Source: Deltaproteobacteria bacterium (lineage in GTDB: Bacteria; Myxococcota_A; UBA9160; JAJDAL01). From it: 37,068 nucleotides of DNA. The DNA is taken from positions 1 to 37,068 of the forward strand of contig JAJDAL010000029.1 of NCBI GenBank assembly GCA_029261875.1, given 5' to 3'. The notes under the pieces were generated by a model, which saw nothing but the letters and a program-made list of their open reading frames with translations, did not search any database and was not told the DNA's origin. Shown piece after piece: positions 17,803 to 25,771 of this stretch; position 1 is the first letter of the stretch, and each line of letters begins with the position of its first letter. The translations under genes and the position numbers were made by a program.

Positions 17803-17902
17803 GGCTTTCGCCCATCGCCCTCGAACATCCACGGTCGTGATCCTTGTCGCTTTCGGTCGTCCGAGGGCTGTTCTTGACGAAGCCTCACCCGGTGCAGCGA
17901 GT

Positions 17903-19039
17903 CTAACGTTTCAGCCCGGCGCGCAGCCACTCCGCGGGATCCTGCGCCTGTGCGCCGCGTCGGATTTCGAAATACAGGAGCGGTCCCGACAAACTCCCGG
18001 TTTCGCCCACCGTCCCGAGCCGGTCTCCCTCAGCGACCGTCTCCCCCAGTTCGGCATCGATTCGTTCGAGATGGGCGAAAACCGTGAAATAGCGATCCCC
18101 GTGATCGACGATCACCGTGTTCCCGTAGCCGCGAAACCAACCGGCGAACCGAACGTCGCCCGCGGCCACGGAGCGTACCCGCGTTCCCGCTTCGGCTTCG
18201 AAATCCACGCCTTTTCGAAATATCGCGGTTCGGAATTCCTGATCCACCACGCGCCCGAAGGAACGGATGATGGATCCGTCCACGGGCCAACGCAGCTTGC
18301 CCCGCATCCGGGCGAAACCGGTACTGGGACTCGGCGAGGGATCTCGATCGAGACGTTCGAGTTTCTCTTCCAGACGCTGGGCCGCCGCTTCGAGTTCACG
18401 CAGGGCCACGCGCTCCTGGTCGCGATCGGTTCGCAAGCGTGCCAGTAGGCTCCGCTTGGCCGCGCGCTCATGACGGAGTTCGCGCGATCGCGATTCCAGG
18501 TCCACCACCGCGCGATCCCGCTGGGCTGCGGCGCTTTGCAGTTTTTCCTGTGTGTCCCGCAATGCGCGCGCCTGTTCCGCAAAACGCACCAACAGGTCTC
18601 CGTCGTGATCGAGCAACGCGCGCAGGGAGTGACTGCGCGTCAAGAACTCCCGCAGATCGCCCGCCGAGAACAACGCCCGCACGGGACCGAGTTCTCCCGA
18701 CTTGTAGAGCGAAACCGCCCGCCGGGACATGGCGGTTTTCAAAACCTTGCTTTTCCCATCGAGCCGCTCGAGTTCCGCGCGCGCCTCCGCGTGGCGGGTG
18801 CGCGACTGGCGGTGTTCGCGCCGCGCGCGTTCGAGATCCCGGGACAGGAGAGCCGCCGCGCGATCACTGGCTTCGAAGGCCTCGAGCAGGCCCTCTTCGC
18901 GGGACGCAAAGGACTCGATGCGGCTCCGACTCAGGGCGATGGCCTCCTTGATCTCTTCCAACCGGGCGTTGGAAGCGGCGTCTCCCCAGGCCGGGCCCGC
19001 CAACCCCAGCAGCAGGCAGAGCGCGAATCCGCGCCTCAA
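17903..19039 (-). CDS. envC: EnvC-like murein hydrolase activator
   Basis: Periplasmic coiled-coil/LytM protein that FtsEX uses to switch on cell-separation amidases; 378 aa. The signal peptide (RRGFALCLLLGLAGPAWG) is followed by about 230 residues of charged heptad coiled coil and a C-terminal LytM domain (WPVDGSIIRSFGRVV, KGVDFEAEAGTRV, GNTVIVDHGDRY). Zinc ligands are lost: the HxGxD position reads R-K-G-V-D and the last motif reads LYFEIR instead of LHFEIR, as in E. coli EnvC. It is therefore a regulator, not an enzyme. The TTG start overlaps the ftsX stop (TTGA) and has GGAGGGCGG upstream. The frame is open further upstream only because it runs through ftsX. Confidence 0.9.
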   Translation of the reverse strand: MRRGFALCLLLGLAGPAWGDAASNARLEEIKEAIALSRSRIESFASREEGLLEAFEASDRAAALLSRDLERARREHRQSRTRHAEARAELERLDGKSKVLKTAMSRRAVSLYKSGELGPVRALFSAGDLREFLTRSHSLRALLDHDGDLLVRFAEQARALRDTQEKLQSAAAQRDRAVVDLESRSRELRHERAAKRSLLARLRTDRDQERVALRELEAAAQRLEEKLERLDRDPSPSPSTGFARMRGKLRWPVDGSIIRSFGRVVDQEFRTAIFRKGVDFEAEAGTRVRSVAAGDVRFAGWFRGYGNTVIVDHGDRYFTVFAHLERIDAELGETVAEGDRLGTVGETGSLSGPLLYFEIRRGAQAQDPAEWLRAGLKR

Positions 19040-19941
19040 CGACGTCCGCCCTCCACGAACGCGGCGGCGGATCCCAATGCGCCCACGAAGGCGCCGGACG
19101 CCACGAGCAGGAACATCTGAAAGGGAGAGAAGAAGGCGGGCGACGCGTGTCCCATCAGGAGTTCGATCCCCGCCGCGAGACTCGGCGTCAGGATCCGATA
19201 GAGGATGTAGAGCAAACCGAGCGCCATCAAGGCGGCCAACGTTCCCTGGGTGAACCCTTCCAACAGAAAAGGGATTCGAACGAACGAACGACTGGCGCCC
19301 ACGAGGCCCAGGATTTCGATTTCGTCCCGACGCGCGTAGACCGCCAACTTGATCGTGTTGCCGACGATGAGCAACGTGGCCAGAGCCAGAACACAGGCCA
19401 CCCCGACCCCCAGTCCGCGAATCATCGACAGCGCGCGCGCGTAACCCTCGACCCATTCCTCGCCGTAACTCAATTCCTCGATTCCCGGCAGTCCATCGAG
19501 GGATTCGACCACGACCCGCAACCCACCCACGGAACGCTGGCTTTCGACCAGGGTAATCTCGAGCGAAGCGGGAAGTGGGTTGTACTCCAACCCTTCCAAT
19601 AGACCGCTGCGTCCTCCCAGACGCTCGTCGAAGATTCGCAGGGCATCGTCTTTCGAAATGGTTTCGACCGACGCGACGCCCTCGACGGTCTGGGTCAGCA
19701 AAGCCAGGCGCTTCAGGTCTTCGTCGGAAATGCCTTCCTCGAGATAGGCGGTGACGCGCAGGTCTTCTCCCACGCGATCGAGGAGTCCCTGCATGTTCGT
19801 CACCAGCAAACCGAACGCCCCTACGAGAACCAGACTCACGGCGATGGTGACGAGGGCGACGCCCGTGGTTACGGGACTCGCCCACAGCCCGCGAATCGCG
19901 CTGCGCGCGGCGTAGAACAAGTGGACGACGAGGAGCCTCAT
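19036..19941 (-). CDS. ftsX: Cell division membrane protein FtsX
   Basis: Membrane partner of FtsE, 301 aa. A cytoplasmic N-terminus and first helix (TGVALVTIAVSLVLVGAFGL) are followed by the periplasmic loop that binds EnvC (RVTAYLEEGISDEDLKRLA and KDDALRIFDERLGG), then three helices and the conserved VYARRDEIEILGLVGAS segment. Topology and length are those of FtsX. Start ATG 19941 overlaps the ftsE stop (ATGA); an earlier in-frame ATG at 19980 lies inside ftsE. The gene sits directly between its ATPase (ftsE) and its periplasmic effector (envC), the usual order. Confidence 0.95.
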   Translation of the reverse strand: MRLLVVHLFYAARSAIRGLWASPVTTGVALVTIAVSLVLVGAFGLLVTNMQGLLDRVGEDLRVTAYLEEGISDEDLKRLALLTQTVEGVASVETISKDDALRIFDERLGGRSGLLEGLEYNPLPASLEITLVESQRSVGGLRVVVESLDGLPGIEELSYGEEWVEGYARALSMIRGLGVGVACVLALATLLIVGNTIKLAVYARRDEIEILGLVGASRSFVRIPFLLEGFTQGTLAALMALGLLYILYRILTPSLAAGIELLMGHASPAFFSPFQMFLLVASGAFVGALGSAAAFVEGGRR

Positions 19942-20657
19942 GCGGAGATCGCCGCCGCCCCGGCGTCGCGCTTCACGCACCCCGCCTCGAGGTGAAGCGT
20001 TCGCTTGGCATAGCGATCGATCAGGCTGAGGTCGTGGGTCGCGACCACGACCGTCGTACCGCGCGCACCGGCCGAGGCGATCAGGTCCATGATTTCCAGG
20101 GTCAGTTCGGGATCGAGATTGCCCGTCGGTTCATCCGCCAAGAGGAGTTCCGGATCGTTGACCAGTGCGCGCGCCAGGGCGACGCGTTGTTGCTCCCCGC
20201 CCGAAAGCGCTTCCGCTCGGTGGTAGCGCCGATGCTGCAATCCCACTTGCTTGAGCACACGAAAGACCCGCGAACGGATCTCGCGCGGCGGCGTGCCCCG
20301 CACCTCGAGCGCCATCCCCACGTTCTCTTCGACACTGCGGTGACCGAGGAGCTTGAAATCCTGAAACACCACACCGATGCGGCGGCGCAGGGCCGGAATT
20401 CCGTATTCGCGAAGACGCGTGATGTTGCGTCCGCGCAGAATGATCTGACCTTCACTCGGCCGTTCCGCTGCGAACAACAGCTTGAGGAGCGTCGTCTTCC
20501 CCGCGCCACTCGGCCCCGTGAGAAACACGAACTCGCCGCGATCCACTTCCAGACTCACGTCGTGCAGCGCGAAGGTCCCGGCCATGTAGGATTTGGAGAC
20601 GTGGTACATGCGGACGAAGGGATCCGTCACCGGCGGTTCGCGGCGCATCAACTTCAC
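19938..20657 (-). CDS. ftsE: Cell division ATP-binding protein FtsE
   Basis: Cytoplasmic ABC ATPase that drives conformational signalling through FtsX to the amidase activator; 239 aa. The motifs are Walker [11 protein letters not shown], the FtsE-typical [13 protein letters not shown], signature [15 protein letters not shown], Walker [14 protein letters not shown] and the switch histidine in [10 protein letters not shown]. The GTG start overlaps the stop of the small upstream gene (GTGA). About 10 extra residues ([13 protein letters not shown]) precede the usual FtsE start, so an internal start is possible. Confidence 0.95.
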   Translation of the reverse strand: MKLMRREPPVTDPFVRMYHVSKSYMAGTFALHDVSLEVDRGEFVFLTGPSGAGKTTLLKLLFAAERPSEGQIILRGRNITRLREYGIPALRRRIGVVFQDFKLLGHRSVEENVGMALEVRGTPPREIRSRVFRVLKQVGLQHRRYHRAEALSGGEQQRVALARALVNDPELLLADEPTGNLDPELTLEIMDLIASAGARGTTVVVATHDLSLIDRYAKRTLHLEAGCVKRDAGAAAISA

Positions 20658-20968
20658 TGGGCTTCCCCGTCCTTGGGCGCTTGCGAGAATGCGTCCGGGC
20701 CCAATCGCTCGCGGATTCGGTCGTCGAATTCGCCGCTCGCCAGATTGCGCAACACATCCTTGTGTTGCTCCTGCATGCGCCCGCGCACGGTCGCGAGTCC
20801 GTCCCGCTGCGCCAAGACGCCGTGGTAGCCCTGCTTCACCGACACGAGCACCGTCCCCGCGCGATACAACTGGGTCACGATCTCAGCGAAATCGGCTCCG
20901 CGATCTTCCGTTTGCGCGTGAAACAGCATGCCGCGGTAGCGGATATTGGTATTGAATCCTGTCAGCAT
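20654..20968 (-). CDS. Conserved hypothetical protein, 104 aa, ahead of ftsEX
   Basis: Cytoplasmic protein with no signal or membrane segment. The opening GFNTNIRYRGMLFHAQTED, followed by IVTQLYRAGTVLVSVKQGY, is a pattern I recall from short uncharacterised proteins of deltaproteobacteria and relatives; that is recollection, not a search result. The second half is charged and helical (RMQEQHKDVLRNLASGEFDD). ATG 20968 is chosen because family-like sequence starts there; an in-frame upstream start at 21052 adds low-complexity residues. It overlaps ftsE by GTGA, so it is co-translated with the FtsEX system and is probably the first gene of the long minus-strand run. Confidence 0.75.
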   Translation of the reverse strand: MLTGFNTNIRYRGMLFHAQTEDRGADFAEIVTQLYRAGTVLVSVKQGYHGVLAQRDGLATVRGRMQEQHKDVLRNLASGEFDDRIRERLGPDAFSQAPKDGEAQ

Positions 20969-21141
20969 CGCGGGTGGCGCCCCCCAAAAAGTCGTCCCCG
21001 CAGACGGCGAACCAGTTAGCGCGCTACGCGCCAACAACGCAAGCGGCAGCACGGGAAATCGCTACATTGGTTTCCCAGCCGCGCCCTACGGTGGGTTGAA
21101 TGCGGATGTAGAGACCATCGCCCGTCGCGGGGGGACCGATC
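20969..21141. promoter_or_regulatory. Divergent intergenic region between the ftsE block and mlaA
   Basis: This 173-base spacer must hold promoters for both directions, since genes on either side point away from it. I see no convincing -35/-10 pair. A 10-base perfect palindrome (TAGCGCGCTA, 21017-21026) could be an operator but is short enough to occur by chance. GGGGGG just upstream of each start can serve as part of the ribosome-binding sites. Confidence 0.4.
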
Positions 21142-21849
21142 GTGCGAATCCGATTTGCCGCCGCCGCTCTCATCGCGGCCTCCACGATTTCCTTCGGTTG
21201 TGCGTCCATGCCGGACGACGACAGCGGGCTCGATTCCTTCAATCGCGCCAACCGAAGCTTCAATTTCTGGATGCTCGACCACGTCTTCGAGCCGGTTTCA
21301 CGCGGCTACAACTTCGCCATGCCCAAGTGGGGCCAGGCCCGCGTCAGCAACCTGCTCGAGAACCTCCAGCGCCCGCGGGATTTCGTGAACAGCGTGCTCC
21401 AGTTCAAGCTTCCCCGGGCCGGACGCCATTTGGGCGCGTTCGTGGTCAACAGCACCGTGGGAATCGCGGGCATGTTCAACGTCGCAGACCACTTCATCGA
21501 CGTGGAGAGCCCGGAAACCACAGGCGAAACCCTGGGTGTGTACGGCATCCCGCCCGGTCCCTATCTGATCCTTCCGTTCTACGGAGAGACCTCCCCGCGC
21601 GGTCTGGTGGGGGCCGTTGGGGACGCAGCCCTCAACCCGCTGTTCTGGATTCCCGGATCCGCGGGCGTGTACGCCAGCGCGGGCGCCCGGGGCCTGGACG
21701 GAATCAATCTGCTAGCGGGCCGCATGCCGCCCCCCTGCTCGAGCGATTCCGAATGGGACGCCTACTACCAGCTGTTGCGGGACCGAACGCCCTACCCCGA
21801 TGGGAAGCGGCTCTATTTCGAGAATCTCCAGCTCGACGTCGAGGACTGA
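21142..21849 (+). CDS. mlaA: MlaA (VacJ) outer-membrane lipoprotein
   Basis: Lipoprotein that removes misplaced phospholipids from the outer leaflet of the outer membrane and passes them to the Mla pathway; 235 aa. The signal ends at lipobox SFGC (Cys 20). Family blocks follow: LDSFNRANRSFNFWMLDHVF, LENLQRPRDFVNSVLQ, HLGAFVVNSTVGIAGMFNVA, ETTGETLGVYGIPPGPYLILP and FWIPGSAGVYASAG. The GTG start has GGGGGACC 5-8 bases upstream. The transport genes mlaBCDEF are not in the window. It is the only gene on its strand before a 244-base gap, so it is likely monocistronic. Confidence 0.95.
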   Translation: MRIRFAAAALIAASTISFGCASMPDDDSGLDSFNRANRSFNFWMLDHVFEPVSRGYNFAMPKWGQARVSNLLENLQRPRDFVNSVLQFKLPRAGRHLGAFVVNSTVGIAGMFNVADHFIDVESPETTGETLGVYGIPPGPYLILPFYGETSPRGLVGAVGDAALNPLFWIPGSAGVYASAGARGLDGINLLAGRMPPPCSSDSEWDAYYQLLRDRTPYPDGKRLYFENLQLDVED

Positions 21850-21924
21850 CACCCCCAGCGGCGCTCCCCGCGGGGACCTCGTCTCTCGCATGCGCGGAAT
21901 CCCCGCAACTGCGGTGATTATCCA

Positions 21925-21955
21925 TTGACACCTTTTCACCTCACGTGCCACTTTA
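21925..21955 (+). promoter_or_regulatory. Candidate sigma70 promoter for the PEP-CTERM gene
   Basis: A perfect -35 hexamer TTGACA lies at 21925-21930 in a locally AT-rich stretch 160 bases upstream of the PEP-CTERM gene. The best downstream hexamer, ACTTTA at 21950-21955 (19-base spacing), is a poor -10, so only the -35 is strong. The implied transcript would have a leader of about 130 bases containing the hairpins described nearby. Confidence 0.4.
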
Positions 21956-21964
21956 CCGGTACGG

Positions 21965-21984
21965 CGGAGACTCGTTTGTCTCCG
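21965..21984 (+). promoter_or_regulatory. Stem-loop in the PEP-CTERM gene leader
   Basis: CGGAGAC (21965-21971) pairs perfectly with GTCTCCG (21978-21984) over a 6-base loop. No T-run follows, so it is not a terminator. A second, shorter pairing (TCGGA with TCCGA) can form near 22004-22036. The leader could be a structured regulatory RNA; the GCAAAGCC core of the c-di-GMP riboswitch class is not present. Confidence 0.35.
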
Positions 21985-22093
21985 GTTGGCTTGGGCAAAC
22001 GCGGTTCGGAGCTGCGACACCCGATCCGAGCGTTGCGAAAAAAGATTGAAACGACGGCCCACCTCGAGGCCGCGGAAGTGGAGACGGAGACAG

Positions 22094-22654
22094 ATGCGAA
22101 AGCTGCTTGCCATTGCTCTTCTATGCGGATTTGCCCTGCCGGCGAGTGCCACGATTACGGACAGTGAGCCCAACGATCACCCGGACGATGCGATCGTCTT
22201 CAGCCGCGACGACGGAACCCTCGCCGCCGCTTTCTTCCTCGATGACTTCGATGTCGACTACCTGAAGGTGAGCCTTCTGGAAGGCGACATGCTGACCGTC
22301 GTCACCACGCCGATGGATCCCTTCTTGGAAGCCCCCGACACCCTGGTGGGCATCTTCTTCGTCGACGACCTGCTCGCCATCAACGTCCTGCTGGACGAGG
22401 ATGATTTCGAGGGCCCCGGTGGAACCGGCTCGGCGCTCCAAATCACCGCAGACGCGGACGGGATGTACCTGATCGGGATCTCGGGCCTGGGCGACGATCT
22501 CGATGACGACAACAATTATCTGGGCGACCACGACGAGTACGGCAAGTACCTGGTCACCATCAACATCATGCCGATCCCGGAACCTTCGACCATGCTCCTG
22601 ATGGGAGCGGGCCTCGCGGGTCTGCTGGCCTTCGGTCGCCGCGTTCGTTCCTAA
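22094..22654 (+). CDS. PEP-CTERM sorting domain protein
   Basis: Secreted 186-aa protein. A Sec signal peptide (MRKLLAIALLCGFALPASA) is followed by a mature domain starting ITDSEPNDHPDDA, with YLKVSLLEGDMLTVVT and YLIGISGLGDDLDDDNN, similar in style to bacterial pre-peptidase C-terminal (PPC-like) beta domains, and very acidic. The tail is a full PEP-CTERM signal: PIPEPST, hydrophobic helix MLLMGAGLAGLLAFG, then RRVRS. Exosortase would cleave here and attach the protein to the surface or exopolymer; no exosortase gene lies in the window. Start ATG 22094 has GGAGAC just upstream. It is followed by a strong terminator. Confidence 0.9.
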   Translation: MRKLLAIALLCGFALPASATITDSEPNDHPDDAIVFSRDDGTLAAAFFLDDFDVDYLKVSLLEGDMLTVVTTPMDPFLEAPDTLVGIFFVDDLLAINVLLDEDDFEGPGGTGSALQITADADGMYLIGISGLGDDLDDDNNYLGDHDEYGKYLVTINIMPIPEPSTMLLMGAGLAGLLAFGRRVRS

Positions 22655-22676
22655 GACCAACGAGCGGCTCGAATCG

Positions 22677-22707
22677 AAAACGCCTCGGCTTCGGCCGAGG
22701 CGTTTTT
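22677..22707 (+). terminator. Rho-independent terminator after the PEP-CTERM gene
   Basis: AAAA, then CGCCTCGGC (22681-22689), loop TTCG, GCCGAGGCG (22694-22702) and TTTTT. The 9-bp perfect GC stem with a stable TTCG loop and flanking A/T runs that extend the pairing is a textbook intrinsic terminator. The A-run on the other side means it could also act on the opposite strand. It lies 26 bases after the stop codon. Confidence 0.95.
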
Positions 22708-22825
22708 ACTTGGTCTCTCCACTCCACGTTTCTCCGGATTTCGACGACGGGGTTAGAACGCATCAAGTTCAGCTCCCTTGCGCCGATGATCCCAATCGCA
22801 TGCACCGATTCTCAGGGGTTCATTC

Positions 22826-23029
22826 GTGCGCAAGGTTGTCAGTTTGATTCTTTCGACGGTCCTGCTCGGGGCGAGCGGTTGCGCGAGCACCGGTGAGTCG
22901 GTGCAGTCCGGTGGCGCGATCTACCTTCCCGCCGTGCTCCACGGGGTTCCCATTGCGCCGCAGGAAGTCGATCCTTCCCAACCCCCGGTACTCGAAAGCA
23001 ATCCCCCTCGCTGCTGGCCTCGCAGCTAG
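22826..23029 (+). CDS. Small lipoprotein, 67 aa
   Basis: Short exported protein with a clear lipoprotein signal (RKVVSLILSTVLLGASGC, lipobox GASGC, Cys 19). The mature peptide of 49 residues is Pro-rich (AVLHGVPIAPQEVDPSQPPV) and has no recognisable domain. The GTG start has AGGGG at 8 bases spacing. It lies after the terminator of the PEP-CTERM gene and 63 bases ahead of the first membrane glycosyltransferase gene, so it may be the first gene of that operon. Function unknown. Confidence 0.65.
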   Translation: MRKVVSLILSTVLLGASGCASTGESVQSGGAIYLPAVLHGVPIAPQEVDPSQPPVLESNPPRCWPRS

Positions 23030-23092
23030 ACACCGCCCCCAAAACCGACACCGGTTTACGCCCCCCCTCCCCAAGGGCTATTCACGGCCAGG

Positions 23093-24442
23093 ATGACGTC
23101 CCGCGTCCCCATCTACGTGTGGTTTGCACTGATCCTCGTGCTGTTCACCCAGGACCAGGTCACTTCCTGGAACGACGCATCTCGCTTCGCCACCATCGAA
23201 GCCGTCGTCGAGCAGGGCACCTTCGCGATCGAGCGGACGCGCTTCGCCAAGACCGGCGACCGGATTTTTCACGCGGGGCATTTCTATTCCGACAAACCCC
23301 CCTCCCTCTCCCTGTTGGGCGCCGGTGTCTACGCGGGCCTTCGCGGACTCGGGGTCTCCCTCGATCGCGACCCCGCGCGCGCGATCTACGGCGTCACGCT
23401 GCTCACGGTGGGTGTGCTTTCCCTGTTGGGCCTCGGGTGCGGTGACCGCGCCCTGGGAATCCTGGGCGCCCGCGGTTCCGCGCGCGCGGTCGTGCTCTGT
23501 GGGCTTGCCTTCGGAACGCTCTTTCTCCCCTATTCCACGGTGATGAACAACCACACGGTCTGCGGCGCTCTGTGGGCGATTCACTTTTTCTGCCTGCTCC
23601 GAATGCGCGACAGCGCGCTCCAGGCCGCGTTGGCGGGCGCGTTGCTCGCCCTCGTCGTCGTCACGGATATCAGCGTGCTCTTCTTCGCACCGGCTTCGCT
23701 GATCGCCCTGGTCGGACACACGCGACGGGTTCAACTCGCCTACCTGGTTCCCTTCGCGCCGATTCTCGCGGCCTACCTGCTCGGAAATTGGGCGCTCACG
23801 GGAAGTCCCGTCCCACCGGTCATGAACCCCCAACTCTGGGACTATCCGGGAAGTCAATTTCCACGCGCAGAACTGATGGGTATTTTCTCGCACCCCGATC
23901 TCGCCGCGAACCTGATCTACGGATTCCACACTTTGTTCGGAGCGAGGGGGCTCTTCCTCTACTCTCCCGTTCTGCTGTTCTGCATTCCGGGCGGCTGGCG
24001 CGGCTGGTTTCGGAGCGACGCACACCAATGGGCCCTGCGCTACGCAGCCCTTGCGGCCCTGGGAATCACGGCACTCATCATCCTTCGCACCAACAACTAC
24101 GGCGGCTGGAATTACGGCGTTCGCTGGTTCGCGTCGCTCAACTTCGCCTTCGGCGCGCTCCTGGTCGGAGCCCTCCCCTGGCTGGCGCGAACCGCCTGGG
24201 CCCGATCTGTGTTCGTGGGGCTGACCGCCGTCTCCATCGGCGTCGCCTTCCTCGGTACCGTCGCGCCCTTCACCCCGATGTTCGATAGCCAATGGTCCAT
24301 GGGTCGCGCCTGGCAACAATTTCTAACCTGGGAAACACAACTCCAGGGACGACTCGCCGTCGCCCTGGTCGGAACCTGGGCCCTCCTCTTCCTGTACGCG
24401 CGATCCTGGTCGCAGTCGCTTCCCGACGAGCCGTCCGGATGA
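23093..24442 (+). CDS. Multi-pass membrane protein, GT-C/PMT-like glycosyltransferase
   Basis: Integral membrane protein of 449 aa with about 10-11 hydrophobic segments. The N-terminal periplasmic loop after the first helix (SWNDASRFATIEAVVEQGTF) and the conserved HFYSDKPPSLSLLGAG block are typical of GT-C fold transferases of the dolichol-P-mannose/PMT superfamily, which transfer sugars from polyprenyl-phosphate donors. An Asp after helix 1 would be the usual catalytic residue. Acceptor and sugar are unknown. Its stop overlaps the start of a second PMT-like gene (ATGA), so the two probably act on the same glycan or envelope polymer. Confidence 0.75.
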   Translation: MTSRVPIYVWFALILVLFTQDQVTSWNDASRFATIEAVVEQGTFAIERTRFAKTGDRIFHAGHFYSDKPPSLSLLGAGVYAGLRGLGVSLDRDPARAIYGVTLLTVGVLSLLGLGCGDRALGILGARGSARAVVLCGLAFGTLFLPYSTVMNNHTVCGALWAIHFFCLLRMRDSALQAALAGALLALVVVTDISVLFFAPASLIALVGHTRRVQLAYLVPFAPILAAYLLGNWALTGSPVPPVMNPQLWDYPGSQFPRAELMGIFSHPDLAANLIYGFHTLFGARGLFLYSPVLLFCIPGGWRGWFRSDAHQWALRYAALAALGITALIILRTNNYGGWNYGVRWFASLNFAFGALLVGALPWLARTAWARSVFVGLTAVSIGVAFLGTVAPFTPMFDSQWSMGRAWQQFLTWETQLQGRLAVALVGTWALLFLYARSWSQSLPDEPSG

Positions 24443-25740
24443 GGCCCACCGAGAGAAAACGCTGGATCGCCCGCGTGGCAGTGTGGCTCGACGTGGCGTG
24501 GTTGCTCGCGCTCGCCCTCTACATCGCCGGCGGCACATCGCTCGTTCCCTTTCACGGCGACGAATCGATGTTCATCGCCATGAGTCGCGCGCCCACTTTC
24601 GCCCAGCAGGCGAGCGACCCGCAGATCCAGCAGCTTCGAATGCTGAACGGGACGCTGCCGGTGGCGCTGATGCGCGCATCCTGGCGCTTTGCCGACTACC
24701 CCGCGCAACGCGTGAATGGGTCCTGGGTGTGGGGTGCGGGTTGGGATTGGAACCGGCGCAACGGACGCAAACCCGACGCGGAATTGCTCGCGTTGGCCCG
24801 GATGCCCCAGGTCGCGGTCGCTTGCCTGAGTCTTCCCATGCTGTTCCTGCTGGGCCTCTGGCTCGGGGGGCGCCCGGCGGCGTACACGGCGACGTTCTTG
24901 ATCGCCACGCACCCGGTCGCACTCCTGAACCTGCGCCGCGCGACCCTCGAGAGCGGACTCTTTACCGCCAGCATCGCGACGGTGTTCTTTGCGGTCGTGT
25001 GGCTACGCGCCGTGGAGCGGCGAGGTGCGCCGACCGCCGCCGCGGTGATCGGGTTCGCGCTTGCCGCCGGTCTGGCGGTCGCGAGCAAACACAGCGGTCT
25101 CGTCCCCGTCGCGGCGAGTTTTCTCGTGCTCGGGACCGCGGCGATCCGCAAGCGATCGCTGCTCGTTCCCTGGCTTTCGAGCGGATTGCTCGCACTCGGG
25201 ATCTTCATCGGCTTGAATCCGACATGGTGGTCGAATCCCGTCGCGCGTCCATCGGAAGTACTCGCCCTGCGCCAGGCGGTGGTCGAACATCAACTCGGAG
25301 CGTTTCCCGGCAGCGCCTACGAAGATCTGCCAGCGCGTGTGGCGGGCCTGACCCGACAGCTCTCGACCGCCCCTCCGGTCTACGCCGAGATCCCGGGATT
25401 CGGCTACGCGATCGCGCCGGAGATTCGCGCCTACGCGGCGTCGCCCTGGCGTGGGCTCCTGCGCCACGGCGGAAACGTCGCAACCGCCTTCGGTCTCGCC
25501 ACGCTCGGCTTTTGCGTCCTCGGTTGCTTCGCGTTGCTGCGCCACAGAAGCCCCGCGGCCCAGGCGGTACTCGCCTGGGGGGGCGTCCTGGTCGCGTTTA
25601 CGCTACTCGCCATTCCCCTGGCGTGGCAGCGCTATTACCTTCCACTGCTTCCCGTCGAAGCGTTGTTGGCCGCCGCCGGATTCGCCGCGGTCGCAAATCG
25701 GATCCAGGTCCGAAAACGGCCAGCCACGGCCGCCGAATGA
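24439..25740 (+). CDS. PMT_2-like membrane glycosyltransferase (GT-C fold)
   Basis: Integral membrane protein of 433 aa. Helix 1 (VAWLLALALYIAGGT) is followed by the loop motif PFHGDESMFIAMSR, whose Asp-Glu pair matches the catalytic loop of PMT/ArnT-type transferases. Later blocks are ALARMPQVAVACLSLPML, RRATLESGLFTASIA and AVASKHSGLVPVAA, the last like the conserved K-x-S segment of the family. A large periplasmic region around 275-345 precedes three more helices. ATG 24439 overlaps the preceding stop as ATGA, which decides the start; the frame is open upstream to 24292. Sugar donor and acceptor are not evident. Confidence 0.8.
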   Translation: MRPTERKRWIARVAVWLDVAWLLALALYIAGGTSLVPFHGDESMFIAMSRAPTFAQQASDPQIQQLRMLNGTLPVALMRASWRFADYPAQRVNGSWVWGAGWDWNRRNGRKPDAELLALARMPQVAVACLSLPMLFLLGLWLGGRPAAYTATFLIATHPVALLNLRRATLESGLFTASIATVFFAVVWLRAVERRGAPTAAAVIGFALAAGLAVASKHSGLVPVAASFLVLGTAAIRKRSLLVPWLSSGLLALGIFIGLNPTWWSNPVARPSEVLALRQAVVEHQLGAFPGSAYEDLPARVAGLTRQLSTAPPVYAEIPGFGYAIAPEIRAYAASPWRGLLRHGGNVATAFGLATLGFCVLGCFALLRHRSPAAQAVLAWGGVLVAFTLLAIPLAWQRYYLPLLPVEALLAAAGFAAVANRIQVRKRPATAAE

Positions 25741-25745
25741 CCGAT

Positions 25746-25767
25746 CCTCCGGACTGCCCACCGGAGG
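25746..25767 (+). promoter_or_regulatory. Hairpin sequestering the ogt ribosome-binding site
   Basis: CCTCCGG (25746-25752) and CCGGAGG (25761-25767) form a perfect 7-bp GC-rich stem over an 8-base loop. The 3' arm contains GGAGG, the ribosome-binding site 4 bases before the ogt ATG. Folding would hide it from the ribosome. It may also act as a weak end to the glycosyltransferase transcript, although only three T follow. Confidence 0.5.
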
Positions 25768-25771
25768 TTTC

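Noticed and set aside
19040..19885. Extension of the envC frame upstream through ftsX to 19885
   Set aside because: The added part is ftsX read in another frame. The signal peptide starts exactly at the TTG overlapping the ftsX stop.
21980..22060. c-di-GMP (GEMM) riboswitch in the PEP-CTERM leader
   Set aside because: A GGGCAAAC stretch first suggested it, but the conserved GCAAAGCC core and the tetraloop-receptor arrangement are missing.
23078..24319. 413-aa minus-strand frame opposite the first membrane glycosyltransferase gene
   Set aside because: The charged, low-hydrophobicity product is the mirror of a hydrophobic membrane-protein gene; no motif or ribosome-binding site supports it.
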